Position numbers and translations under genes: made by a program
Assembly (NCBI GenBank): GCA_029531795.1
Contig: JAPEIS010000003.1
Coordinates: 992,001-1,056,000 of the forward strand
DNA: 64,000 nt
Direction of reading: 5' to 3'
Source of the DNA: Sclerotinia nivalis
Taxonomy: Eukaryota > Ascomycota > Leotiomycetes > Helotiales > Sclerotiniaceae
Shown: positions 35,699 to 47,693 of the stretch, piece by piece
Position numbering within the stretch: position 1 is the first letter of the stretch
Layout: every line of letters starts with the position of its first letter
Notes under the pieces: model-generated
Database searches by the model: none
Told to the model about the DNA's origin: nothing
The model's input: the letters and a program-made list of their open reading frames with translations, nothing else

Positions 35699-36299
35699 TT
35701 AAATGTATGAAACAGCCACCTCCAACACACTGACCCTTCTGACTCTACTCTCACCTTCTCCCATATCCTCATCCGCATTGTCAATTCCCACAATATCATC
35801 AACGGCCGCTACACTCTTCGTCCTGATAACCACCCTCACACCTTCCTGTTGCTGCCACCAATTCGCCAGCATCAAGGTTTTCTCAATTGCTTTTCCCGTT
35901 CCTTTCATCACCACCTCTTCACTCTTACCACCCCCAGCCTTCTTTCCCATCCTGGAGTGTTTGATGCCTTCCTCGATTTCTCTCATGAGTTCCCTGTCCG
36001 TACTAGGCAAGACTGTAGGTCCGGCACGAAACTCTGCGCCATCGAGGTATTTGCGAACTCGTTTTACAATGGCGATGAATTGTGAATTGTGAGAGACGTA
36101 GATGACTTTTTCCGAAGAGGAGCGGGGTGACGCAATTGGGGGGTGGAGAAGGGGCCGCTTTTGAATTCTTTGGTCTGCGCACACGGAATGAGCTTTATTC
36201 ATATACGATGGGAAACAGGGGAAGCGTACTCTTTCCTAATCTTGGCAGTTTAGGTTTGATATCGTCCTTGGAGGACAGCAATGGTTGAGTGTGAGACAT
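35699..36299 (-). CDS. pop7: RNase P/MRP subunit Pop7 (Rpp20 type)
   Basis: Alba-fold protein that, with Pop6, binds the P3 arm of the RNase P and RNase MRP RNAs in the nucleolus (pre-tRNA and pre-rRNA processing). Two exons, 36299-36230 and 36174-35699, split by a 55 bp intron, give 181 aa. Removing the intron converts an odd N-terminus into LPRLGKNQRIQKRPLLHPPI, which agrees with fungal Pop7 proteins. Core features are VIYVSHNSQFIAIVKRVRKY (first strand and helix), VVMKGTGKAIEKTLMLANWW (the GxGxAI helix typical of Alba/Rpp20) and VRVVIRTKSVAAVDDIVG. The tail is acidic, then basic. Divergent from rav2 with a 323 bp shared upstream region. The family call is good; the first exon is inferred from splice logic. 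Confidence 0.82.
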
Positions 36300-36622
36300 A
36301 TTTTCCTGTCGGCCAAGATACCTCTTGACTATGTATTAGTGATTTTTGCACGTCGTAAAAGGTTGCGAATATTGTTAGAGGCAATTATTCTATGAACGAG
36401 AGACAAAAATACAGATGTAGGAACGAGGGAGGAGCATAAAGGCTTTATGTTTGTGATTTCTGTATGAGTTGATATATTTTAGGACTAGATAATGATTCAC
36501 CGCCCGGCAGAAACTATCATGCACTAACGTCATAGGGCTGGCTGTGCACCATAGCTCCACCACGATGCACAATCTACATCATCCTGATGAACATTTAAAT
36601 TTCATAGCAACCGTATATCAAT
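36300..36622. promoter_or_regulatory. Bidirectional promoter between pop7 and rav2
   Basis: The two start codons lie 323 bp apart facing away from each other, so both promoters and leaders must fit here. No clear TATA box for either gene. Confidence 0.55.
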
Positions 36623-37695
36623 ATGTCCACCTCGGTCTGGCCATCTTTACCTGCTTATGAGTTAAGGAAAGAAGAGGATGATTCTACGGTACATACATAG
36701 TTTCCCCTACACGTTTGCGACACAAGGGAACTAACCATCATTTCAGGAACGCGAATTATCATGGCTTCTAGAATCACTCCAGGAAACTTTAGCTTCACTC
36801 AAGACGGGCCTCGAAGATTGCTATGCGCTTCTCGCGCCGGCTGAGCTAGGGTCTACACTTGTTATGTCATCGCCTCGTTCTGAGTATCTAAAGGGTCACA
36901 TTACGCGCGTTGGCACTCAGGTGGTTAAAGGAGTTTGTCCTCCCTTTTCTTCGCTACTACTCAAGAATTTCAGTTTCTTCCTATCCCATATCATGCGCCA
37001 AAGGGCCTATCGCATTTGTGAGCCTCTAACAATTGCTCTCCTAGACGCTCCACCTCCGCCTCAAATCTCTCCCGCCGACCTCCTTTTCCGTCTCCCCAAC
37101 CCTACCTCTCGTTCTCGAACCCCTCACGCAGCTCCGCAATCTTCTAAACCAAAGCCTTGATTGTGTCGATATAACTCGCTGGACTGGTGACCGCCACTCC
37201 GCTCCTTTCATATCATCGCAGCTACATCTCCTACATAGTATCCTCACCGAAGCCAAGCTCGTCCTCAAAGGCCCTTCTCTCCTCGAATCCCCGACTCAAA
37301 CCCCTGCCTCCTTAAACTGGGCACACAACCCTGTCGACCCCGATACTTTCTCCCCATCACTACCTTCCAATCTGTCTCTCGATCTTACAATCTCCGATGG
37401 TTCATTACTGCTTACCATACGAGTTCTTGAGCCCGTAGCACAACAAGTGAATTTGGGAAGCAGGATAGCATTTGCGATAGGAGCGCAGAGGAGATTGGAG
37501 CATGATGAGATGGATGAGGTGTTTATGTATAAAGGAGAAGAGGTAAGGGTCAAGGAGAAGGTGAGGGTGGAGAGTGCAGATCCGAAATTGATGAGTGTTT
37601 TGGCTAAGGTAGCGGCACTGGAGCACACGGTCGAGGGGGCGAGAGCAGGACTGAAGATTGTTATGGGTGGAGATGTTGAGGACAGCGAGGAATAG
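36623..37695 (+). CDS. rav2: RAVE complex subunit 2 / Rogdi-like protein
   Basis: Member of the Rav2/Rogdi family; in yeast Rav2 is part of the RAVE complex that reassembles vacuolar H+-ATPase. Three exons, 36623-36688, 36747-36932 and 37045-37695, give 300 aa, the normal family size; the frame runs through both junctions. Exon 2 encodes the conserved helix RELSWLLESLQETLASLKTG followed by CYALLAP, then SPRSEYLKGHITRVGTQVVKG. Exon 3 resumes TLHLRLKSLPP and carries LVLEPLTQLRNLLNQSLDCV, the beta-rich middle (LSLDLTISDGSLLLTIRVLE) and the C-terminal helix ending VEDSEE. Intron 2 (112 bp) uses a weaker GTTTGT donor, and its acceptor at 37044 is chosen because it restores the HLRL motif. No membrane segment, as expected. 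Family assignment is fairly secure. Confidence 0.82.
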
Positions 37696-38762
37696 TGATA
37701 CAATGGGCATCGCTTTGTAGACTATCGGACAGCACATTCGAGCCAGATCTGTTGATAGATGTGGATGACACGAAACAAGCCAGAGTTGATTTTCTCTGTC
37801 ATGGTGCTAAAGGCACGGCTACTCGAGTGCCAGGTACCTGCAGACCTTTAAGGGTAGATTTGACACGATCGGTAAACCAAATAAACCTTCTGTTATTGAA
37901 TTGGGAACGGGACCTAAGTTTTTTACGATGATACCCATGCAGAGCTCTATAGTTTTGATAATTAAATAATGAGATTGCAATATGAAATACATTCATTTAG
38001 TATTCTTCATCTGCGGCCAACTTGTGCAATAAGTATCGTCCAAAAATCCAGCCTTAATCATTATGATTGAGATTATAGCTTTTAACACAGGAGTCTCTGA
38101 ACTCGCCAATTGTCAATTCTTAGGTTTTGTTATCATGGGACTTCAGCACGAGATTATATCGAGACGAGATCTTCCATCTTGAGCCAGCCATGAACTCTGA
38201 TAGGGTTTAATTTATCTCCTGCGGCGGGTATGTTTACACTTCCGCCTCTTGTGCATCTCGATTTCGCTGGTTGGTTGAAAATCTAACAGGGAGATTCTAT
38301 GCTTGGCTTTGAACGAACTTGTTTGTCTCTCAGTTAGTTATTCCATGGTAGGCCTGCCACGGATCCGACGCTGGGCATTCATGAACAGGCTCACAGGTTT
38401 ATATCCAGCTTTCCTTCCTCTAGGTTATCACCATTTCAAACTATTGGAGTTTAGTTCTAGAATTTTGAATTAAATTAGAGATTGTAGGATAGAATAATGG
38501 GAATGTCAGATATATCAGATATAGAATCAAAAACTTTCTATTCTATCCTAAACTCTATTTTAAACTTTCGTCTTATATATTGATCTAGTCTTGTCTTACC
38601 ATCATCTAATACATGCTGCAGTGCAGGGCCAGCGTGCCTGCGATGACCAATAATTTTCCCGACATCTCTAGGAAAATGCTTTAATTACACCCGTACCATC
38701 CTGCAGATAGGTGGTAAATGATATCCAAAATGCCACACCATATCCATTCCATTCCATCCCAT
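37696..38762. other. Convergent intergenic region between rav2 and the A-T-R gene
   Basis: No gene seen. Both flanking genes end into this 1.07 kb stretch, so it contains two 3' UTRs. A weak inverted repeat of AGATATAGAATC type lies near 38460-38560. It marks the boundary between housekeeping genes and the metabolite locus. Confidence 0.45.
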
Positions 38763-41700
38763 TCAAATACCCACCCATTCCTCAATCCACTTAACAATCC
38801 ACTCCCTCTTCACCCCCTCCAAACTTCTCAAAGCTGCACTACTCTTCTCCGTCTCTCCCATTTCCAACACATTGCTCCCCCCAGCGTCTCCAAGCACATC
38901 CTCATAGAACTCTAGCAGCTTAACCGCAGGATTACGTTCTAAAATCCCGTCCAATTCTCCTTCTTTCAAAGTCGTTCCGACTCCCGCTTTGATTTCTATA
39001 TCTTGTTTTACTTTTGCGATCCAAACGTCCAGCGGAACGATTTCTATCGGTTTACCGGAAATGGTAGAGAGGTCCTCGACTAATTCTCCTTTGATAGCTT
39101 CCCAGGTTTTGGGATGCGGATTCAAGGGGTGGAAAACTTGAACTGTGTTTTCCTGACCTGCGTGTGGATTCTTGCGCAGGGTTAACTCGGTGATGATATC
39201 TGCTAGTAAATCTACCGGCACCCAATCAATCTTTCCAAGACTTGAACCTAGCGATGATGGAATACAGCCTATGTGAATGGAACTGAGAACTAGACTTGGG
39301 AACCATTCGGTCTTGTTCCATATCCCTTTATTTTTGACCGGGCCGGCTATCTGGCCGACTCTTGCGAGGGAAAATTCATAGCCGTGTGAGGAAAATTTAT
39401 CGGATGCGTAGGAGATTAAGATTTCCGAGAGGAATTTACTTTCTGCGTAGCCATTTGGTCCTACGATAGGTTTGTTTGGGTTGGTGGATGGGAGGATTAT
39501 CTTCTCGGGCGTAGAACTGGATGCGGTTTTATATCCCATTACGGAACTAATGGATGAGATGAAAAACAACTTTCCACCCGTGCTTGATACTGCAAGGGTC
39601 ATGAGATTAAGCAGTCCTTCAATGCTCGGACGGAAAGATGCCAATGACAGATTGAAATTGACGGGCCAGGCATTGTGAATGATGCGAGTTGCTTGGAGTA
39701 GCTTTGAGTAGTCTTCTGATTGGAGACCGAGATATGGCTTTGAGAGATCCGTGGTAAGGAATGTGACTCGAGAATCAACGGTATCCGCAGTTGAGCTTCG
39801 AGAGTCCCGCGGACCTTTACCGGACGATGAACGATTCAGACAGTAGATATGAGCAACTCGCGGATTCGACAGAAGGCTTTCTAGAATGTGGGAGCCAAGT
39901 GTGCCCGTAGAACCTGTTAAGACGACTGTCTCATGATTCATGTCATTCTGTCCGAGAGGAGTCGCCGAAGGTAAAGCTATTGAATCAATGCGATTTTGGA
40001 ACTCCTTGAGCATGCTATCTCTTACTTGTACCGTATTCTGCTGAACATCTACAGATGTATCGTCTTTGGCAAGCTTCAAGACAGCGCTTGTCAATTGAGC
40101 GATCGATGGATTGGTATACAGGGTACTTGAAGCAATTGAAGTGATTCCAAGACCACGACGAAGCTTTCTTACTGCCGTAAGAGCCTGTAGCGAGTCCATT
40201 CCCCGAGCAAAGAAGTCCTCATTGATATCTAAATGAGTCCAAGAGGTGACACTCAATACTACCTCTTTCAAGAATTCGGAAACAGTTGATGGATCATCAA
40301 GGTTGATGTCGGCAGAATTTTCACCGTCGAATTCTGTTGCCATGTTATCCGCATCGGCGTACAAAGCATCAAGTTCTTGCTGATACAGTTGCAAAGTTCC
40401 TGCTCGTTGAACGGTACCTTTTCCCGCAATCAACATACGTTTCTTGGGGTTTGTAAAGAAGATGTGTGTTTTAGCAACTTTTGCATGGGCCTGCCAGTTG
40501 TATTAGTAGTTGTATTAGTACTGCACTTCCGAAAGAGGGAAAGGAGCAGAATTTCTATATCTCTTCGCAGCCTCCTCTTAGGTATGGGAATGAATACTCA
40601 CTGGACACTTCTGGTTGGCTTCCTCCACCGAGGGCCAAATCTTTTCAATTAGAGCTGCACGCTGTGCTGTTGAAAGCTCAGCATCTCCATTTACTGGGTC
40701 GATCAGAAGAGAAGCTTGAAAACGTTGCGCGCCCATCACCAAAGCCGCTTGTACCTCGGGATTGCGAGCCACAATGTGTTGTTCCATCGAAACAGGATTT
40801 GTTTTCTCGCCATTCAGAAAGACAATGATATCATCCGCTCTTGCATGCCATTTCCATAGATTTGGTTTCGTAGGGTGAGGGGTAAAGAGATCACGGCTAG
40901 CATATTCTTCGGACTGAGGAAACATGGTGAAGGTAGGTTGTTGCTTTTCCAATTTGGAATTACGGATCATGGTCAACTCATGAGTTTCGTTGATTACTGG
41001 CCTGAAATCGGCGCCTACGTCGGGATGGACTTCGATGTATTTCCAGTCCTCTCGGTTGTAATCGCCATTTCGATGGATCGAATTGGTTAGGCCGAGTTCA
41101 GTGGCTCCAAACTGGTTTACCAGTCTTATCTTGGATGCAACAATATCTCCTGTGGCTTGAGGTAGATCTCCTCCGCAGTAGATGATCAGTTCCAAATGCT
41201 CAGCGCAATAGTCGAGGAGATCTGGACTTTGGCTCAATTCACTCACGATTGAAGGTACTATAAATGCAATGTCGGCTGGCGTTTTCTGTAGCCCTTCTAC
41301 AAGTCCTTTTGCAGATGGTATTGCTCCGGAGGTAGGGCTGATCATCACTGTTCCAAATGGTACAGCATTGAATAAGTGACAACACAGGTATGCCCCCTTT
41401 GTAGAGCTCTTATTAGCAACACATTTTGATTTCGAATTGCCTGAGACTTACATGGAAGGGTGGGAAGGTCAGAAAGACTCTCTTCCTTTCATACATTCGA
41501 TGCAGGCTCTCGTACCCCGATGGTGGATCTAGCGCCATCAACGCAATGTTTCTTTGAGCAGTATCATGAGTCCAAACCATGGGCTTTGGAAACCCAGTTG
41601 AACCAGAAGTATGCCTTTCATAGTTAGTTCTTTATCTACCGTACCTATGAGCCAACTTACACAACGACGAAAGGTTCTCGTTTAGCCTTCTCGAAAGACT

Positions 41701-42292
41701 TCTCGTACGGAAAATGTCTATGTTTCTCGTCGAGGAGATCGTCAACAGTTGGGACCTCCAATACCCGAAGCTTGGTATTAGCTTCAAGTATCGCGGTTGT
41801 CTGAGGAGGACGTGGAGTAGGTGATAGAACAGTTGTGCATTTCAGGCGCTCTAGCAAGTTTATTTGAGCCGCCACACTGTTTCGAGGAGAAGTGAGAAAG
41901 ATCTTGTTGGTGTAAGCATGGGACGGTATTGATGAGGTATGTTCTAGGATGCGGGTAGATGTCGGGAGAGGGAAGAAAATTGCTCATCCAGATAGAATGC
42001 TCACCAAATAGCCAGCTTTTGCGGCGCCCAAGATAAGTGCCGGATATCTTAGATCATTAGGTCCGATATATGTCAAGACCTCCGAGTCCTTCCCCGGGCC
42101 CAAAGTTTCGTGCAGCCACCAAGCGACACAATTGACGGCGTTTGCAAAATCACCAAAGGTGATCTTGCGATATCCTTGATCGTAAGTCACGGTCGAAACT
42201 GGATACTCTGCATACAAAGCCTCCGGATCAACATCTGCTAGATTGTCGACAATCTTGGGGAGAAGCTCATTTTTCCAATTTCGATTAGGCAT
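38763..42292 (-). CDS. NRPS-like adenylation-thiolation-reductase (carboxylic acid reductase type)
   Basis: Activates a carboxylic acid as adenylate, loads it on a phosphopantetheine arm and releases it reductively as aldehyde (or alcohol) with NADPH. Five exons (42292-42005, 41902-41661, 41614-41452, 41396-40602, 40490-38763) give 1,071 aa, normal for fungal A-T-R enzymes. Adenylation domain, about 1-520: HTSGSTGFPKP (178-188), NQFGATELGL and the A10 lysine motif GKGTVQRAGT. Thiolation domain: RGMDSLQAL with Ser596. Reductase domain, 680-1070: VVLTGSTGTLGSHILES (NADP loop), FISSISSVMGY and YAESKF (Tyr/Lys catalytic pair). There is no condensation domain, so it does not build peptides. Intron acceptors are often AAG. 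An upstream ATG (42331) would add 13 residues. It faces away from the SAT4 gene; a shared role with the PKS is plausible. Confidence 0.9.
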
Positions 42293-44636
42293 GATGAATG
42301 TGTAATTAACATGTATTTCTCCTCTACTCAAAAGATTTCCTTCAATAGAGTCTTGTTTTTAGCCCTTAACAACCACAATTGAATTGAGGTAGTTGCGAAT
42401 ATATTAATAGACAGTAAGGTATTTTTTTTTTACACATCTCTTACTATGTAAATGTCACATCTTAGCCTCTTTAAGACGGAAGGCACATACAATTCTTGAT
42501 CATGTAAGCATTAAATCCGACGTAGAACTTATTCCCTAATGCTCCATGACCAAAAATCAAAACACCAACAGTTACACCAAGAAATCTAACATTCAATAAC
42601 TAGGTACCAGGAGTCACGCACCTAATACGATATTCGTAACGAGATCCATTTTCAATCGAACGGTACCGGTATCTGTATGTATATCTGCACTACGCCTCTT
42701 ATTAATAAGCAATGTTGGATTGATGCATGAGCAAGTTTTCCATCCAAACAAATCCCTCATTTCTGTTATTATGAATCTAGATGCTGAGAGAAAAAAAATG
42801 GGTAGATACCTCATGGGTCGATAGCAGGCTGCAAGTATATCTCTATCAGTATATGAGAAGCGTAATATTATACCGGTTTGAATTATTTCGGTGAAGCTAA
42901 ACAAGGCATCAGAAATTTAGAACTGATTTAACTGGGGAAATTTTGAGCATTCCGCCATTGAAAATAGAAATGTTGCTTATTAGAAGTTATATACGGAGTA
43001 TAATGACCGGATTTTAAACCGAATGGAAACAACTCCGAAGGTATTCCGAACCCTAACCTTTACGAATATTATATATATACGGAGTATATATATATATTTC
43101 TCCACCCTGCAGGCTGCTTAGTGTTACCGGAATAATTCAAAACAAGAGGGGGTGGACTTGGACAATGGGCATGATGGGCCGATTCTTCAATCCTGCCATC
43201 GTTGAAAGACAAGGGTAGGCGATAATTTCCGAGTTAAGATAACCTAGTGGTAGCGAGCTGATGCGGATAACAGGACCGGTAGATAATCGATCATCTTCAA
43301 TGAGCCATTCTCCCCGTCCACTCTTGTATGTTTTGGTCTTGCAAGTCGGCAGGTAGGTGGGCGGTTATCGCTGCGATTGGTTTGATCCTACATGTACAGA
43401 GATTAGTTGACTGTTTCTTCGAATGATATCATAGAATTTAGCTCTTGATTAAAATTTTGATGTGTCTTACAATACTTATACTTACACTTACCCCGACAAG
43501 CTTTGTACGCTTCCGTGCCACAGCTTTGTGTTTAATTCGTTCCCAAAAGAGAAATGAGACCGGAGAGTGGTGAGTGGTGAGAAAAGGTACGTACTGCTCA
43601 GTCTCGACAGTTCTAAACAGCTGATAATTATTCCAAAGTACGTTTGATAGCCAAACGAGATTGTAAGGTTATCCGGGGCTTGTTCACTAATAATTGTGTA
43701 CCTTCTAACCCCTCCATTTAGTCTCCCCACATATAACACCCCCAAGCTCTAAAAGGAAACATAACTTTTGATTAATCTTCATCCTCAGACAATCTTCAGA
43801 ATTTAATACTACAAACAAATATTATTTACGTAAATATTATCCAAAAAAATTAAGAAAAATAAGATCATTTCAAATGTACTGTCGATTGAATATCTTCAAA
43901 CTATCTTTATATATACACTACGCCCCCCCGCCCTTCATCCCTCATCTTCTAACCTGGAGTGCTTGCAGATCATAAACACCGAGCTGTTATTCAAAAACAA
44001 TAAATGTCATGTAACGCTTACAACGGCCTGTTTTGGATTTTGTCGAGGGTATGGCGGGATCGGGGTGTGCTGACTGCAGTTTAACCTCATTCCTTCCCGG
44101 AAAATCAGACTCCACCATTTCACTATTTCTTACACTCAACTAGGGCATCTATCCAATGTCTTATGATATTGACGTACCTTCCACATTAGTACTGGGGTTT
44201 GTTAAAATTTGGATCTTTCTAAATACCACTGTACCTATGTATTGAATGTGGTGTTGCCGAGTGGCGTGGTAGACTTTTGCACTTGCGCATTCTAAATTTC
44301 TCTTTGGCGATCTTCAAAGGAAGCAAAAAAGCCGGGTTTCGACACCCTGCCCAAAGGAAGGGAGCTGTCAGATTAACTAACTATGCTTGAAGATTTGATT
44401 GTAACTTCAGAAAGGGGTTTCCGAGTTGCTTATTTTCAATAATAAGTGATCCACTATTTTCCTTCTCTATGTGCTGCCGTTCAGCTTACTTCTATTCGCT
44501 GTAGATCGAAAGTTTGCTCAAGCCACCAACATTATTCAAAGTTTTTCCAGCTAAGATCTTCAGCATTTTGGTTAGTGGCCTGAGAATTCGAATAGAATAT
44601 ACGGCCGTACTGCACAAAATACTTATCCAAGAGGTC
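42293..44636. other. Divergent intergenic region, A-T-R / SAT4 genes
   Basis: No gene identified. Two copies of ATATACGGAGTATA-type sequence lie in AT-rich context (about 42990 and 43077). An eroded tRNA-like or SINE-like A/B-box pair lies near 44245-44335. The upstream regions of both flanking genes are here. Confidence 0.4.
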
Positions 44637-45894
44637 ATGACGGCCACTTCGCCTCTGTCACCTTCAACTGATGCCTCATACTCCGGAACTCGTCTGGTAA
44701 TCTTCACAGCGATATGGATTCCCGTCCTTATAATCTGTGTTGCGCTGCGGTACTTTGCACGCTGGATGATCAGAGGACCTTGGGGGGTAGATGATATTCT
44801 CGTTTTTACGTCCTTATTCCTCCAATTGGGCCAAGCCGGTATAAGCATTGGTAAGCCGCCCTTCCGATAAATTATTACCACACACCCCGCTCACATCGTG
44901 AAAGCTTCGGTCAAGAACGCAGGTGTTGGTTACCACGCCCCATATCTAGAAGCAACAGATCCCGCAATAGTAGCCACATGGGGCAAGTATCTTGTCGCAA
45001 TCGCGACAATATATTTTGGCGGCGTCAACATCCCAAAGCTTGCCATTCTGGCACTCTATAAACGGTTGTTTCCCACAAGAGGAATTCTTCTGGTTATTCA
45101 TACCCTCATGGCAGCTCTGGTAGCTTTGACCATCTCAACAATCGTAACGAACCTCGCGGCATGCAGACCGTTTTCCGCAAACTGGGACTCCACAGTCAAA
45201 GCTACGTGTATCAACAAGGAGGCATTCTTTATATGGGGTAGCATCCCAAATATCGTCACAGATATCATTATTTTGATCCTGCCTATGCGTGTTGTATGGA
45301 ATCTCCATGCCAATCGGCGCATGAAGATTGGACTGACGATTACTTTTGCCGTGGGTAGTTTGTGAGTATCCCGAATTTTTCCTCTGCTCAATCATTCATC
45401 AAGAAAGAACCTAACCGAAAAATAATAGTGGCCTTATAACTTCCATTATCCGCTTCACCACCTTCTTCCGCAACAATTCATTTATCGACGGGACCTGGTC
45501 CGCCGTAGATCTCATCATATGGACTCAAGTCGAAGCGGGTGTATATCTTATATCATCTTGTCTTCCAACCTGGCGTCCCCTATTAGAACGCATAGGACAG
45601 AAGAACTTCCTCAGCAAACTCATCAGCCGAGTCACGGCCACGGTTGCGAAACCGCCCACAAACGTGACGAGTGAGGGTGGCTCAAACATCCAATTGCAAA
45701 CGAACCCCAGCAAACGGGCCAAGGGATTTCATCGCCTGGAATCTGACGGCGAACAAAATTCCGCGCAGAAGATTTTGGTCACGAAAGATGTTACGGTGGT
45801 GGAGGGGAAGCCGGGAATGGATGATTTGGATGGACTTCAGGAGGCTTCGAGGAAGGAAAATTTTAATTGGGGAGAGCCGAATAATCATTTGTAG
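44637..45894 (+). CDS. Integral membrane protein, SAT4/rhodopsin-like family
   Basis: Fungal seven-helix membrane protein of the SAT4 (DUF3328-unrelated, rhodopsin-like) family, often found beside secondary-metabolite genes but without a proven molecular function. Exons 44637-44850, 44905-45361 and 45429-45894 give 378 aa. Family hallmarks are visible: the helix 1-2 block LRYFARWMIRGPWGVDDILV, the loop ASVKNAGVGYH, YFGGVNIPKLAILALYKRLF, CRPFSANWD and WGSIPNIVTDIIILILPMRV, then WTQVEAGVYLISSCLPTWRP and a polar cytoplasmic tail of about 90 residues. The intron 1 acceptor (AAAG) is set by restoring SIASVKNAG. It is the first plus-strand gene of the metabolite locus. Sensing or membrane scaffolding is a guess. 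Confidence 0.88.
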
Positions 45895-46665
45895 GATATA
45901 ATAGATAATCGTCATAATTGCAATACTATTGTAAATCTTCCTGTCATACAACTTATATCCCTAACCGTAGCTGCAGAGCTATAAGGGCAATGATGATAAG
46001 AGTAAGTCCCAACAGACATTCCTATACCTGTCAATTGAACCACGCGAAGATGCTTCCGCCCTATTGCAAAGCTAGGAAGAAGCACAATTGTAGCACCAAG
46101 CAAAATAGCTCCAGTTTTGTCTATTCTTGCTAGCTTTTCTTTTATTGGGAGACATAGAGCTAATGGAGATTGGAGAGGAGGGTCCAAGGTAGTTGAAATG
46201 GCGGTCCAGGCAATGAAGCCAACTGCTGGGGGGGGTTGGCATTCTTCTTCACTCTGAGTAGCATAGAGATCAGTGAAGATCCCGCCCAGAAAGGGACCAT
46301 GCTTGTAACTATAGTCTTATAAAGATGCCGATGTCGAATAGGGACTGGGACTGGAACGAAGTGTCAAAGTACTACACCAAAGACTTTGATAGATATCAAA
46401 TAGACAGTCTTGATGGGGAATAAAGTATATAATTGTCGAAAGGCGGCTGAAATGACATCAGCATGAGAAAACGCGCACCTCCATACCAGCCGACGAGATT
46501 AAGAGTCTTGAAATAAGTAATCCCTGTCGGAAGTGTAGTTGCTGGTAGAGTGGCCAGCATACAAAAACAAAGCAGAATTCAGGGCTAGGTAACCTATAAT
46601 GTAGTTGTTCAGAGCAAGGACAAGCACAACTGCCCTTAGCCTGTTCATGGACAGGGTAACTTTTT
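45895..46665 (-). pseudogene. Decayed MFS transporter (drug:H+ antiporter type)
   Basis: Minus-strand fragments of a 14-TM efflux pump of the kind found in toxin and metabolite clusters. Reading downwards: an N-terminal helix near 46650 (RLRAVVLVLALN); then TLPTGITYFKTLNLVGWYGG near 46500, matching the usual LxxVGWYGxAYxL motif; then, in a different frame, LYTLFPIKTVYLISIKVFG near 46420, the FxIKxVYLxxxxxFExGS block; after several stops, PLALCLPIKEKLARIDKTG and AILLGATIVL (about 46150-46070), the loop before helix 7 of this family. Stops and frame changes lie between, the C-terminal half is missing, and no intact frame can be assembled. It lies between SAT4 and PKS, so the cluster has probably lost its own exporter. 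Confidence 0.6.
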
Positions 46666-47441
46666 ACCCGCTAGGAAGCGGCAGAATAGCCTTGGCTTCG
46701 ATAGCATGCCTCCATCAGCTTCTAGACTGACAGGCTTAGAAACGTTCTGGAGATTTTCCGTGCCATGTTTGATTGGGGGCATTGGACCTGAGTTCTGTGA
46801 CGCTAGCCATGATCTAATGTCGGCTTACATTGGGACTCCGTCGATTTAGTTCTTTTGGGAATTTGGACAACTAAACTTCGAAGAAAATCCATAAAAACGT
46901 AGGTGCCTCGAAAAGAAAGCAGGGTGCCTGAGTGTAATTTACTAAGTGTTAGGTATATCATGTTGCCTGTTAACCCTCTCTTAGAAAGAGTAGGAGTTCT
47001 GGCTAGAGTACCTGCGATTGCGCTTCGGTGCTATAGAATAGACCATCTTCGATAACCCCACCTGTTTGTCTAAGTCAGTGGCGCCCGTTGACACCGAATC
47101 GGGTCAACAATAGTGCTTTTTCCGGGCGGGGAAGCTTATTCCGAATAAGCCTATATTGCTCGTCTTATCAAACACATCTAGCGCCGCATAGGAAGCCAGA
47201 GGCAAACATTGAAGAAAACAGCAAAAAGCTTCAGTGCATGTGAATGGTTAGTGATCCACTCTTCAATGTCGAGTAAACCCTGGATGGGCTGATGTTTGTT
47301 TTAAGTGCTAGACTTATTCAAATTGGGTAGTGACTAGGGATCGTGGGTGTCCGTTTTTCTAAGACATCTCTCGATATATTTCGGAAAGATAAATTGTTCG
47401 TTTGAATCCGGGTTGGTTATTGATGATGTGAATAATTGGCT
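46666..47441. other. Intergenic, nothing recognised
   Basis: No coding frame or RNA gene supported between the transporter relic and the inverted-repeat element. Confidence 0.4.
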
Positions 47442-47693
47442 GTATAAACTCAACAACAAGAACTCACACTAAACCCTTTTAAGAAGAGAATCGACAATAA
47501 GGTTCGGAACTTTCAAATTCCGATAAAATTTATGAAATAATCCGAGATTCCAGGGATTTCATAAGTCAATCAACATCGGAATTTTAGATATTCCGATATG
47601 AGATTGAAAAAAACGTCGGAATTTGAATCCTAACTCACTATCGATCCTCTTTCCAAAAGGGTTTGGTGTGAGTTCTTGTTGTTGAGTTTATAC
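47442..47693. mobile_element. MITE-like element with 39 bp terminal inverted repeats
   Basis: The left end (47442-47480) and right end (47655-47693) are reverse complements over 39 bp with one mismatch; left end GTATAAACTCAACAACAAGA, right end ending TTGTTGTTGAGTTTATAC. Similarity in inverted orientation continues inward less perfectly for some 40 bp more (shared TTCAAATTCCGA). The 252 bp element has no coding capacity. TA dinucleotides at both extremes would fit Tc1/mariner-type insertion at TA, though the exact end is ambiguous because the flanks are TATA-like. Insertion is 457 bp upstream of the PKS start. Confidence 0.85.

Noticed and set aside
35703..36092. 129-codon plus-strand frame
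   Set aside because: Shadow of pop7 on the opposite strand.
42614..42904. 96-codon minus-strand frame upstream of the A-T-R gene
   Set aside because: No family resemblance, no plausible join to the A-T-R first exon, interrupted codon pattern.
44245..44335. tRNA-like sequence with TTGCCGAGTGGC (A box-like) and GGGTTTCGACACCC (B box-like)
   Set aside because: The acceptor arms do not pair, the B box carries an extra base and no anticodon arm can be drawn; at best an eroded tRNA or SINE relic.
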